64,000 bases of DNA, taken from NCBI RefSeq assembly GCF_003387375.1, contig NZ_QUNG01000009.1, positions 62,001 through 126,000 on the forward strand, read 5' to 3'. The stretch comes from Marinomonas pollencensis (GTDB lineage: Bacteria; Pseudomonadota; Gammaproteobacteria; Pseudomonadales; Marinomonadaceae). The notes beneath the pieces were generated by a model. That model was given only the letters and a program-made list of their open reading frames with translations. It made no database searches and was not told the DNA's origin. Numbering within the stretch: position 1 is the stretch's first letter; every line of letters starts with the position of its first letter. Below, one piece after another: positions 46,116 through 54,293 of the stretch. The translations under genes and the position numbers were made by a program.

Positions 46116-46540
46116 AGTGGGTGTCTCGTGATGCATTAAAAAACGAATGCGTTAAAAAAGAGCGAACTATGATGATAACTATTATTATCATGACCTTTTT
46201 ATTTTCCTGCTGGCTAGGGATTTGGGTCAATAAGATTGAGCGTAAGGTCTTGCTTTGTCGGTAATGTTTACCCGATAGCAAAATAGTGGAGCGAATTGGG
46301 CTAGACAGTAATGTTTCTGTTTTAATGGTGATATGAAACGGCTTTTATATTGCTTATAGAAACAGGGTTTAGTGGTTAACTTTCTTTATAATCGACAAAA
46401 TTGCCTAAACTTAAGGTGAAATAGAAAAAACCAAAAGAACCTAAGTGATAGAAAAAGTACAATAGATGACTGAGCCAAGCAGACTTTTGTGCTGGCACAC
46501 CGTTCACCCCTTTTTATTATGGAAGTTGAGTTCATCTTTT
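46116..46540. other. Divergent promoter region between the iron operon and yjdM
   Basis: This region holds the promoters of two divergent transcripts. The Fur-like box (listed separately) is nearest the iron operon. The frame with an upstream start at 46466 runs into yjdM but lacks family similarity before its Met26. No other gene-like signal was found. Confidence 0.4.
46171..46191 (-). promoter_or_regulatory. Fur box upstream of the iron importer
   Basis: GATGATAACTATTATTATC (46171-46189) matches 14 of 19 positions of the Fur consensus GATAATGATAATCATTATC, and contains the perfect inverted repeat ATGATAA-CTATTA-TTATCAT. It lies 56-76 bases before the cupredoxin start. Iron repression by Fur is likely. 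Confidence 0.7.
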
Positions 46541-46879
46541 ATGTCTTATCCAGCCTGCCCCCATTGTCATTCAGAGTATGTTTATCAAGATCAAAGTAAT
46601 CTAGTTTGTCCGGAATGCGCTTATGAATGGAACCCAGAAGAGCTGGCTGCAGAGCAAGCTAATAAGGCAGTAAAAGACGCCAATGGTACAGTGCTAGAAG
46701 AAGGGGATAAGGTTACTTTAGTGAAGGATCTGAAAGTAAAGAGTAGTTCTTTGGTATTAAAAATAGGTACTAAAGCCGTCATAAAACGACTCTTTGACAA
46801 AAAAGATCATCAACTTGACTGCAAGGTTGATGGTGTTGGTGACATGATGATTACGGCAAAGTTTGTAAAAAGAGCCTAG
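46541..46879 (+). CDS. yjdM: Zinc-ribbon protein YjdM (PhnA family)
   Basis: The 112-residue protein has an N-terminal zinc ribbon ('PACPHCHSEYVYQD' and 'LVCPECAYEW') and a C-terminal PhnA/YjdM domain ('VLEEGDKVTLVKDLKVKSSSLVLKIGTKA', 'IDCKVDG'-like 'LDCKVDGVGDMMITAKFVKRA'). Despite the old name it is not required for phosphonate use; its function is unclear. The start is set at the Met just before the zinc ribbon. Confidence 0.9.
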   Translation: MSYPACPHCHSEYVYQDQSNLVCPECAYEWNPEELAAEQANKAVKDANGTVLEEGDKVTLVKDLKVKSSSLVLKIGTKAVIKRLFDKKDHQLDCKVDGVGDMMITAKFVKRA

Positions 46880-46906
46880 CCGGCTTTTGGGGATGTTATA
46901 AGCATA

Positions 46907-46935
46907 AAAAAACACCAGCCGAGGCTGGTGTTTTT
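46907..46935 (+). terminator. Bidirectional terminator between yjdM and pgi
   Basis: AAAAAACACCAGCC (46907-46920) pairs with GGCTGGTGTTTTT (46923-46935), a 13-pair stem with a minimal loop and A/T tails on both sides. It serves the convergent yjdM and pgi transcripts. Confidence 0.85.
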
Positions 46936-46959
46936 AGCGTATTACGACGCTGCTAGGGG

Positions 46960-48606
46960 TTAGGCTTGCGCTTTTTTAAAGGCGTTGATCAACGCTTGAG
47001 TAGAAGCATCTAGCGCACTGTTGTCACTGTCGCTTACTAGGCGGTTGAAGATGTCCGTCCCCAATACTTTACCTAGTTCCACACCCCATTGGTCAAATGA
47101 GTTGATGCCCCAGATTGTGCCCTGTACAAAAGTACGGTGCTCATACAAGGCGATCAAGGCACCAACGGTCGCTGGTGTCATTTTATCGGTTAATAGAGTG
47201 TTGCTTGGGCGATTACCTTTGATTACCTTGTGCGGTGCAATCGCAGCCACTTGAGCATCTGTAGCACCCGCATCACGCAGTTCTTGTTCTGCTTGTTCTA
47301 GGGTTTTACCCACCATCAATGCTTGAGACTGACTTAGGCAGTTAGCAAACAATTGTGCGTGGTGATCTTTGATTGGATTGTGTGACGCCAATGGCGCAAT
47401 GAAATCCACAGGTACAAGGCGTGTACCTTGATGCAATAGCTGGTGATAAGCGTGCTGACCATTTGTACCAGCGCCACCCCAGATGATTGGGCCAGTGTCT
47501 GTTTCAACGCCGTCACCATTCAATAGGTTTGCTTTACCATTACTTTCCATGTCTAGCTGTTGGATGTGAGCAGGCATAGCGCGTAGGTAATGATCGTAAG
47601 GGATCAAAGCATGAGTTTGTGCGTTATGGAAATTGATGTACCACACACCAAGAGCGCCCATGATGACAGGTAGATTTTCTTCCAGAGGGGCAGTGCGGAA
47701 GTGCTCATCCATCTGATGTGCACCATCTAGCAAGGCGTAGAAGTTGTCCATTCCCACGGCAATGGCAACGGGTAGTCCAATGGCTGACCAAAGAGAGTAA
47801 CGACCACCAACCCAATCCCACATAGGGAAGATGTTCTCTTCCGCCATGCCGAAATCAACCGCTTTCTTCACGTTAGAGCTTACTGCTGCAAAGTGCTTGC
47901 TGACAGAGTCTTGTGAACCGCCATTGGCTAGGAACCAATCACGTGCTGCATTAGCATTGGATAAGGTCTCTAGGGTGCCAAAGGTCTTAGAAGAAATAAC
48001 AAAGACAGTGGTTTCTGGATTTAGCTGTTTTAGCTTGCCAGTAATATCGGAGCCATCGATGTTGGCAACGAAATGCACCTTGATGTCTTCTTTTTTGTAA
48101 GGCGTTAGCGCTTCCGCTACGACTTTTGGTCCAAGGTAAGAGCCACCGATACCGATAGAAACAACATCAGTAATGTTTTTACCTGTGTAACCTTTCCATT
48201 CGCCGCTGTGAAGCTGAGCAACAAATTGCTCCATTTGTTTTAGCGTAGCGCGAACTTCAGCTAATACGTTAACACCGTCCACCATCAAAGATTCTTGAGC
48301 TTGGCTGGCACGTAACGCAATGTGCAATACAGAGCGATCTTCTGTGTTATTTATGTGGTCACCGCTAAACATGCCTTTAATGGCTGTCGCTAAACCGGCT
48401 TCTTTAACCAGATCGTTTAACAGTGAAAATGTTTTGTCGTTTGCGCGGTTTTTCGCGTAATCCAATGTCCAGCCAGCAGCTTGGATAGTGTATTTAGCGG
48501 CGCGATCTTTGTCCTCTTCAAACAAGGATTTTATGTCTACAGAAGCAATTTCTTTTTGGTGCTCTGTCAGTGCTTGCCAAGCACTAAGTTCAGTAGGTGA
48601 ATGCAT
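46960..48606 (-). CDS. pgi: Glucose-6-phosphate isomerase
   Basis: The 548-residue enzyme interconverts glucose 6-phosphate and fructose 6-phosphate. Signatures: '[18 protein letters not shown]' (phosphosugar isomerase), '[40 protein letters not shown]' (contains the catalytic Glu and His) and '[14 protein letters not shown]'. The length matches E. coli Pgi (549). It follows panC in the same direction with a 27-base gap, as in Pseudomonas. Confidence 0.98.
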   Translation of the reverse strand: MHSPTELSAWQALTEHQKEIASVDIKSLFEEDKDRAAKYTIQAAGWTLDYAKNRANDKTFSLLNDLVKEAGLATAIKGMFSGDHINNTEDRSVLHIALRASQAQESLMVDGVNVLAEVRATLKQMEQFVAQLHSGEWKGYTGKNITDVVSIGIGGSYLGPKVVAEALTPYKKEDIKVHFVANIDGSDITGKLKQLNPETTVFVISSKTFGTLETLSNANAARDWFLANGGSQDSVSKHFAAVSSNVKKAVDFGMAEENIFPMWDWVGGRYSLWSAIGLPVAIAVGMDNFYALLDGAHQMDEHFRTAPLEENLPVIMGALGVWYINFHNAQTHALIPYDHYLRAMPAHIQQLDMESNGKANLLNGDGVETDTGPIIWGGAGTNGQHAYHQLLHQGTRLVPVDFIAPLASHNPIKDHHAQLFANCLSQSQALMVGKTLEQAEQELRDAGATDAQVAAIAPHKVIKGNRPSNTLLTDKMTPATVGALIALYEHRTFVQGTIWGINSFDQWGVELGKVLGTDIFNRLVSDSDNSALDASTQALINAFKKAQA

Positions 48607-48633
48607 TACAATCTCCCTTAGTCTTAAAGTGAG

Positions 48634-49485
48634 TTAGGCCAGTTCAATACGCATATTATCGATCAAACGTGCGCTGCCTAGGTATGCCGCAGCCAAAATG
48701 ACCAGGCTTTTCTCTTCTTCTGACGGTGTTTGTAAATTATCTTGTGCGCGGATTTCAAAATAATCACGACGGAAACCAGCCGCTTCAAGCTTCTGTTGAG
48801 CTTGTTCGCAGATGTCCTCGTGACTCGCACTGTTTTCTAGTAGCGCTTCTTTTGCCCATAGCAAGGTTTGATAGATTGCAGGGGCGATGCGTCTTTCTTC
48901 TTCTGTTAGGTAGCCATTGCGTGAGCTCATGGCTAAGCCATCTTCGTTGCGTGCGATATCGACACCTATGATACGGACGTTAGAGCTTAAATCGCGCACC
49001 ATATCTTCAATAACTTTTAGCTGTTGGAAGTCTTTGTTGCCGAATATGGCACAGTCTGGCTGAACAATGTTAAACAATTTTGTCACAACGGTGGAAACAC
49101 CAACAAAATGCCCAGGGCGAGAAGCACCACACAAAATATCAGATAAGCCGACCACTTCAATTTGTGTTTGGCTGCGCTTGCCATCTGGGTACATTTCTTT
49201 TGCATCTGGGGCAAACAAATACTGACAGCCATTTGCGGCTAAGACTTTTTTATCTTCTTCCAGTGTTTTTGGGTAGCGCTCTAAGTCTTCATTGGCAGAG
49301 AACTGCATGGGATTAACGAAGATAGAGGAAACCACAACATCCCCTTCTTTGACAGCGCGACGGATGAGCGACATGTGGCCATCGTGCAAATTGCCCATAG
49401 TAGGAACGAACGCAATGCTTTTGTCTTGTAGGCGCTCTTTTTTTAAGGCAGCACGAAGTTCAGCAACAGTGTGAAAGGTTTTCAT
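48634..49485 (-). CDS. panC: Pantothenate synthetase
   Basis: The 283-residue PanC joins pantoate and beta-alanine with ATP to make pantothenate. Motifs: 'VPTMGNLHDGHMSLIR' (HxGH nucleotide site), 'FVNPMQFSANEDLERYPKTLEED', and 'SSRNGYLTEEERRIAP' (KMSKS-like). It overlaps panB by 4 bases, so they are cotranscribed. The aspartate decarboxylase gene panD is not in this window. Confidence 0.97.
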   Translation of the reverse strand: MKTFHTVAELRAALKKERLQDKSIAFVPTMGNLHDGHMSLIRRAVKEGDVVVSSIFVNPMQFSANEDLERYPKTLEEDKKVLAANGCQYLFAPDAKEMYPDGKRSQTQIEVVGLSDILCGASRPGHFVGVSTVVTKLFNIVQPDCAIFGNKDFQQLKVIEDMVRDLSSNVRIIGVDIARNEDGLAMSSRNGYLTEEERRIAPAIYQTLLWAKEALLENSASHEDICEQAQQKLEAAGFRRDYFEIRAQDNLQTPSEEEKSLVILAAAYLGSARLIDNMRIELA

Positions 49486-50309
49486 GATTTAAATCCGTGT
49501 TCTGGTGCAGGGAATTGTTGGTTCTTGACTTCATAAACATAGGCTTCAAATGCCTCTTGAATGCTGCGGCCGTTAGTCAGGAAGTTTTTTACAAAGCGTG
49601 GACGTTTGCCTATGTTAGCACCAAGCATATCGTGCATTACCAAGACTTGACCGTCTGTGTGTGGGCCTGCGCCAATGCCAATGGTGGGTACCGGAACGGC
49701 CTCTGTTAGTGTTTTTCCAAGCTCGCTAGGAATGCATTCGTAAAGCAGAATATCCGCGCCAGCCGCAACCAATGCAAGGGAATCTGCCAACAGCAAATCA
49801 GCGGCTTGTTGGCCTTTACCTTGCACTTTGTAACCACCTAATTTGTTAACGAACTGAGGTGTTAGACCAAGGTGAGCACACACCGGAATACCGCGATCAC
49901 TCAGCGCTTTAATAATATCTTTTAGCCATGCCGCGCCTTCAATTTTGACCATGTTAGCGCCAGCTTGCATCAACTTGCCTGCATTCTCCAAAGCGTGTTC
50001 AGTGGAGTTGTAGGTCATAAAAGACATGTCGGCGAGAATAAAGGCGTTTGTGTTGCCTCGCTTGACCGCCGCTGTGTGGTAACACATGTCTTCAATGGTA
50101 ACAGGTAAGGTGCTGTCTTGACCCTGAATCACCATGCCAAGAGAGTCGCCAATCAGAATAGTTTCAACGCCTGCTTGATTCATAACATGAGTAAATGTTG
50201 CGTCATAACTGGTTAAGCAGGTGAACTTTTCTTTGTTTTCCTTCATTTGTTTTAGGTCTGACAAAGAGATTGGACGGCTGAGCTTTTTTTCAGAGTTATT
50301 TGAATACAT
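49482..50309 (-). CDS. panB: 3-methyl-2-oxobutanoate hydroxymethyltransferase
   Basis: The 275-residue PanB adds a hydroxymethyl group from methylenetetrahydrofolate to ketoisovalerate, the first pantoate step. 'FTCLTSYDATF', 'ILIGDSLGMVIQGQDSTLPVT', 'VKIEGAAW' and 'IGIGAGPHTDGQVLVMHDMLG' are family motifs. Gene order pcnB-folK-panB-panC is conserved in pseudomonads; the 4-base overlap with panC indicates translational coupling. Confidence 0.97.
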   Translation of the reverse strand: MYSNNSEKKLSRPISLSDLKQMKENKEKFTCLTSYDATFTHVMNQAGVETILIGDSLGMVIQGQDSTLPVTIEDMCYHTAAVKRGNTNAFILADMSFMTYNSTEHALENAGKLMQAGANMVKIEGAAWLKDIIKALSDRGIPVCAHLGLTPQFVNKLGGYKVQGKGQQAADLLLADSLALVAAGADILLYECIPSELGKTLTEAVPVPTIGIGAGPHTDGQVLVMHDMLGANIGKRPRFVKNFLTNGRSIQEAFEAYVYEVKNQQFPAPEHGFKS

Positions 50310-50312
50310 AGA

Positions 50313-50798
50313 TCATTCTTCTTCTATAGAAACCAAATCACTGGTATCAAGTTGGCGTAAATGCTCAGTGACGGTTTTGCCGTTCGTTAAGAGCATTTCT
50401 GGTGCCAGATCCATAAGGGGACGGATGACGAACCCTCTTTCTAGCATATAAGGATGAGGAACGGTAAGACGCGGTAAATCAATGGTCTCATTGTTGTATA
50501 GTAATAAATCAAGGTCCAATGTGCGTGGCCCCCAATGGCGCTCACGAACACGCTGATGATCTTGTTCAATACTCTGTAATAAGTCGAGTAACTCGATGGG
50601 CGTTAATTGTGTTCGTAGCGCCGCAACGGAATTTACATAATCCGGCTGGTCTTGAGGGCCAACCGGTTTACTAGAGTAGAGCGCAGAGACGCGAAAATCT
50701 ACCAAATCTGGGTGTGTAGACAATTGCTCAATAGCGCTATTCATTTGAGCTATTGGGTTTGCTAAGTTACTACCAAGTCCAATATAAGCCAGTTTCAC
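50313..50798 (-). CDS. folK: 7,8-dihydro-6-hydroxymethylpterin pyrophosphokinase
   Basis: The 161-residue HPPK transfers pyrophosphate to hydroxymethyl dihydropterin in folate synthesis. 'YIGLGSNLANP', 'SALYSSKPVGPQDQPDYVNSVAAL', 'RERHWGPRTLDLDLLLY' and 'LTVPHPYMLERGFV' are typical, including the Mg-binding 'DLDLL'. It follows pcnB by 11 bases and precedes panB by 3 bases. Confidence 0.97.
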   Translation of the reverse strand: MKLAYIGLGSNLANPIAQMNSAIEQLSTHPDLVDFRVSALYSSKPVGPQDQPDYVNSVAALRTQLTPIELLDLLQSIEQDHQRVRERHWGPRTLDLDLLLYNNETIDLPRLTVPHPYMLERGFVIRPLMDLAPEMLLTNGKTVTEHLRQLDTSDLVSIEEE

Positions 50799-50809
50799 TC
50801 TGGTCCCTC

Positions 50810-52240
50810 TTATTTTTCAGGAGTTTCTCTTTGTGGCGCATTGCTTTTTCTGCGGCGACGTGGACGGCGCTTTTTAGGGCCTTCTTTGTCGTTCGAACGA
50901 GCATCGATGCTTTTAATGAGCTCTCTCTGTTCATGTTCGCTGGCAAATTGAAATGCTTCCCACCAAGCGCCCAGTCCACCCATTTCTGTGCCACTTAACT
51001 CGCGAATCAGCAAGAAATCAAATGCGGCACGAAAACGTGGGTGCTCAAGCAACACGAACGCCCGTTTACCGTAGCGTTTTGGTAAGCGGAATTGCATATC
51101 CCAAATTTCTCGCATTGGGGTAGAAAAGCGTCGCGGGATGGCCGTAGAAGCAACTTGGTTGTCTAGCACCATGCTAGCAGCCTGGTGTAAAGCTGGAGTG
51201 ATAGGCATGCCTTGGGCTTGGAATTCTTCATGGCGAAGCACAACGCTTGGCCATAACATCACCGCATATAAGAAGTAAGGCGCAGTAGTTTTACCTGCCT
51301 GTAGGCGCTTGTCTGTATTTTCTAAGCCTTGAAGAATAAAAGCTTCAGGGTTTATATCATCACGCTTCCAACCACTAACCAAGAGGGCTTCAGTGTCTGG
51401 GAACAGGTATTTGAAGAGACCGTATTGGCGTAATAAATGGAAAGTTTTAATGCCATTACCGCTGCCTAATAGTTTAAGGACTTCTTCAAACAAGCGTGCC
51501 GGTGGAATATGGTCCAGTAGGTGAGCCATTTCTTTTATTGGTGCGGCCGTTTCTTCTTCTATATCAAAGCCCAGTTTGCCAGCAAAGCGGATTGCGCGGA
51601 GCATACGTACCGGGTCTTCTTGATAGCGCTCTCTTGGGTCACCAATAATACGTATTTTTTTGTTTTCAATGTCTTCTAAGCCGCCACAATAATCATGGAT
51701 GCTAAAGTCCTGAACATTGTAATACAGAGCATTAAAGGTAAAGTCGCGACGTTCCGCGTCTTCTTCAATACTGCCATAGACATTATCACGGAGCATGATG
51801 CCGTGGGCAGAACGTGCCGAGTCTTTTCCTTTTAGCGATTCTTGCGGCTTACTCGCGCTATCATCTTTCGCTGAGTTGGCTCGGAATGTAGATACTTCGA
51901 TAATTTCACGGCCAAATGTCACGTGTACAAGACGAAAGCGTCGACCTATCAGTCGTGAATTGGAAAATAGATCGTGAATTTCTTCAGGAGTCGCGTTGGT
52001 AACGACGTCGAAATCTTTCGCATTAACGCCGATCAAGTGGTCACGAATACAGCCGCCAACAAGGTAAGCATCAAAGCCTGCTTTGTTTAAGCGATAAAGG
52101 ACCTTGACCGCGTTTGGGCTTAACTGCTGGCGAGATAAGCTGTGATCACTGCGCGGAATAATAATGGGATAAGTCTGAGCCTTAGGAGAGGCAAAGATTG
52201 AGGTGGCTTTACGTACCAGAGATTTTAATCCTGTAAGCAT
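50810..52240 (-). CDS. pcnB: Poly(A) polymerase I
   Basis: The 476-residue enzyme adds 3' poly(A) tails to RNA. It has the class II nucleotidyltransferase head ('YLVGGCIRDHLIGVNAKDFDVVTNATPEEI', 'RRFRLVHVTFG'), 'RDFTFNALYYN' and the RNA-binding neck ('EDPVRMLRAIRFAGKLGFDIEEET'), and ends with a basic Arg/Lys-rich tail ('KKRRPRRRRKSNAP') that suits RNA binding. The start at 52240 has the usual N-terminal extension. It lies downstream of the predicted CrcZ-like RNA and the CbrB-like gene, as in pseudomonads. Confidence 0.96.
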   Translation of the reverse strand: MLTGLKSLVRKATSIFASPKAQTYPIIIPRSDHSLSRQQLSPNAVKVLYRLNKAGFDAYLVGGCIRDHLIGVNAKDFDVVTNATPEEIHDLFSNSRLIGRRFRLVHVTFGREIIEVSTFRANSAKDDSASKPQESLKGKDSARSAHGIMLRDNVYGSIEEDAERRDFTFNALYYNVQDFSIHDYCGGLEDIENKKIRIIGDPRERYQEDPVRMLRAIRFAGKLGFDIEEETAAPIKEMAHLLDHIPPARLFEEVLKLLGSGNGIKTFHLLRQYGLFKYLFPDTEALLVSGWKRDDINPEAFILQGLENTDKRLQAGKTTAPYFLYAVMLWPSVVLRHEEFQAQGMPITPALHQAASMVLDNQVASTAIPRRFSTPMREIWDMQFRLPKRYGKRAFVLLEHPRFRAAFDFLLIRELSGTEMGGLGAWWEAFQFASEHEQRELIKSIDARSNDKEGPKKRRPRRRRKSNAPQRETPEK

Positions 52241-52353
52241 TAGACAACAAATTTTAGTTAGCGAAAACTGTATTCTACACGTGTGGCAAAGAAGTTACAC
52301 GAGTAATAGAGCATTCAAAATGGAAGATTTATAGTAAGACGAGCGTAGGGGAG

Positions 52354-52656
52354 AAGCGATTATTCGAAAACAAAATAATCGCTTTGGATACATGAAGATA
52401 CTAGTTCCGAAAACAAAGTGGGTGCTGCTTATGCAGTTCTACTCAGGTTTTATTTTTATTATTGCAATGTTTTCATTGCCCGAAGGCTTCTATATCTAAA
52501 AAAATCAATTATCCAAAGCGATTTTCTATCCATAGCCTCAAGTTTTTATTTTTGTTTTAAGAGGCTACGGTGTTCCTATATCTTATTTTTATTGTTAAGA
52601 ACTTACACACGACGACTAACTTATTCTTATTCTTGGTCAATCTTATTATCGTTGTG
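52354..52656 (-). ncRNA. Predicted CrcZ-like Hfq-sequestering sRNA
   Basis: The gap between the CbrB-like gene and pcnB, where Pseudomonas encodes CrcZ, has no reading frame of quality but has these signals on the minus strand. A sigma-54 promoter at 52682-52667 places the transcript start near 52656. Downstream are four 15-base tracts each readable as five ARN triplets (52634-52620, 52596-52582, 52556-52542, 52463-52449), the Hfq distal-site pattern. Between them are a GCAATG-AAAA-CATTGC hairpin (52479-52464) and an 11-pair hairpin (52384-52354) used here as the provisional 3' end. The end is uncertain since no T-run follows it. Function inferred: titrate Hfq/Crc and relieve catabolite repression. 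Confidence 0.55.
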
Positions 52657-52682
52657 ATCTATATAAGGCATTTCTTGTGCCA
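52657..52682 (-). promoter_or_regulatory. Sigma-54 (-24/-12) promoter of the sRNA
   Basis: On the minus strand TGGCACAAGAAATGCC (52682-52667) fits TGGCACG-N4-TTGCW with GG and GC at the correct 24/12 spacing, differing at only a few less critical positions. The predicted start is near 52656. It lies about 100 bases past the end of the CbrB-like gene, whose product is a sigma-54 activator. Confidence 0.6.
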
Positions 52683-52760
52683 AAAATCATAATTCGTTGA
52701 ATTATATGGTTTTTGCGTTTTTCTTGTTCATATTTTTTACAATATCTTGCTCATTATTTG

Positions 52761-52797
52761 TGTTATTTGGTAACAAGTGTTACTTATTATTTGTTAC
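52761..52797. promoter_or_regulatory. Putative CbrB-type enhancer sites
   Basis: Half-sites TGTTAT (52761-52766), GTAACA (52770-52775), TGTTAC (52778-52783) and TGTTAC (52792-52797), including the palindrome GTAACA-AG-TGTTAC, lie 105-141 bases upstream of the predicted sRNA start. TGTTAC/GTAACA is, as I recall, the sequence bound by Pseudomonas CbrB. The last half-sites overlap the end of the CbrB-like coding region. Confidence 0.5.
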
Positions 52798-54216
52798 TTT
52801 TTTGGGTATACCAAGCTTTTGCCGTCTTTCCCATAGGCTTTTTCGAGAGATGCCCAAGGATTGGGCAAGTTGAGTCTCTGTCATCTTGTGTTGGTGCGTT
52901 AACACGAAATGTTTGAAATAGTCATCCAGGGTAGTGCCCTCTAATGGGGTCAATTGCTCACTGGTTTTGGTCGTTGTTTGCTGCGTTTTACTGCCGCTTA
53001 GGTGGGTAATCAATTTTAAGTTAGCGGCTTCAATCCGGTGAGGTGGGCTAAGAATAACAGCCCGTTCGATAGCGTTTTCTAGCTCACGGACATTGCCTGG
53101 CCAATTATGAGCTCGGATCGCTTTATCAAACTCTTTGTTGTAGTCCAGAGGTACGCGGTTGTGCTTTTTACAGGCCTTCTCAAGGAGGAATTTTGCAATC
53201 ATCGAAATGTCGTCACTGCGTTCGCGTAATGGTGGAAGCAGTAGTTCCATGACATAGAGGCGATAGTATAAATCTTCGCGAAAATAGCCCTTGCGAACCA
53301 TGTCGATTAGATCTCTGTGTGTCGCGGTGACCAAACGTACATTTACCTTGGTTGATTGAATCGCGCCGACTCGGCGGATTTCGCCTTCCTGTAGGACCCG
53401 CAGCAGTCTAGCTTGTGCTTCGAGAGGTAATTCACCGATTTCATCGAGGAATAAAGTGCCATTGTCTGCGGCGTATATTAACCCATCTCGTGCCGAGACC
53501 GCGCCAGTAAATGCCCCTTTCTCATGACCGAAAAGCTCTGATTCTATTAGGTTTTCTGGGATGGCTGCGCAGTTGACGCTGATCAATGGGTTGTTATGTC
53601 TGGTGCTTAAGTTGTGCAGCGCTTTGGCAACCAATTCCTTACCTGTACCCGATTCACCACGAATCAATACGGTAACGTCAGTGCTGGCTACTTTGCGAAT
53701 ATCGCTGAAAAGCTCGCGCATCGGCTCACAGTTACCAATGATGCCACTATCTAGCGCGCCTAAATTGTCGGCTTCTTGTTCTTTCTCAGAACGTGCAAAG
53801 AGCAGCGGAGGGATTGCTTCAGGTTCTGCTGTTTGTTTTGCCTTAGATGCTGGCGTGGTGTTTTCTAAGGCATCGATAACATGCTTTAGCAAATGCTCTG
53901 AGTCGGTGGGCAAAGGCAGGTAATACTTTGCTCCCATCGCCATCGCGTCGATGCCGCTATTTAGGCTAGGGCGAGCGTCTAGAACTAAGCGTGGAGGCGT
54001 CCCTTCGAGTGCTGACATATTGTCAGTGAATAAGGCTAAAATGGCTTGGTCTATAAGAAGTAGATCGAAGTCGGCCAGTTCATAGTATTTTTTCGCTTGT
54101 TCAAGGGTGTAGCATAGATTGACTTGAAAGCCATAGCGAGAGAGCCACCTGTCAGCTTCTTTGAGTGGTGAGTCTTCGGGACAAATTATCATAATATGAT
54201 GCATTTTTGGTGTCAC
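52780..54216 (-). CDS. cbrB: CbrB-like sigma-54 response regulator with degenerate receiver
   Basis: The 478-residue NtrC-class activator has a receiver-like N-terminus (residues 1-120), a sigma-54 AAA+ domain ('[14 protein letters not shown]', '[13 protein letters not shown]', '[22 protein letters not shown]') and a Fis-type HTH ('[22 protein letters not shown]'). It sits where cbrB sits in Pseudomonas (gluQ upstream, pcnB downstream). The receiver has kept the likely phospho-acceptor Asp ('DLLLID') but lost the switch Thr and Lys (positions read 'VLDA' and 'YLPLP') and the N-terminal acidic pair appears as CP or ED out of place. No cbrA lies before it. It may work without phosphorylation. 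Confidence 0.8.
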   Translation of the reverse strand: MTPKMHHIMIICPEDSPLKEADRWLSRYGFQVNLCYTLEQAKKYYELADFDLLLIDQAILALFTDNMSALEGTPPRLVLDARPSLNSGIDAMAMGAKYYLPLPTDSEHLLKHVIDALENTTPASKAKQTAEPEAIPPLLFARSEKEQEADNLGALDSGIIGNCEPMRELFSDIRKVASTDVTVLIRGESGTGKELVAKALHNLSTRHNNPLISVNCAAIPENLIESELFGHEKGAFTGAVSARDGLIYAADNGTLFLDEIGELPLEAQARLLRVLQEGEIRRVGAIQSTKVNVRLVTATHRDLIDMVRKGYFREDLYYRLYVMELLLPPLRERSDDISMIAKFLLEKACKKHNRVPLDYNKEFDKAIRAHNWPGNVRELENAIERAVILSPPHRIEAANLKLITHLSGSKTQQTTTKTSEQLTPLEGTTLDDYFKHFVLTHQHKMTETQLAQSLGISRKSLWERRQKLGIPKKVTNNK

Positions 54217-54221
54217 CTCTT

Positions 54222-54260
54222 GTAACCAATGTAACGATTATACACATCACTTGGGTAACA
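54222..54260. promoter_or_regulatory. GTAAC repeats upstream of the CbrB-like gene
   Basis: GTAAC(C) at 54222, GTAAC(G) at 54231 and GTAACA at 54255-54260 lie immediately upstream of the gene start at 54216, in one orientation. They resemble the half-sites beside the sRNA and could permit autoregulation. With only five to six bases each, chance is possible. Confidence 0.3.
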
Positions 54261-54293
54261 GCTAGAGGGAAGAAGTGTGCACGGCCTGACAAA

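Noticed and set aside
52418-52916. Short plus-strand frames in the gap before pcnB and over the CbrB-like gene end
   Set aside because: They are low complexity, Phe/Tyr/Leu-rich translations of AT-rich DNA without ribosome-binding sites; the sRNA features on the other strand explain the region better.
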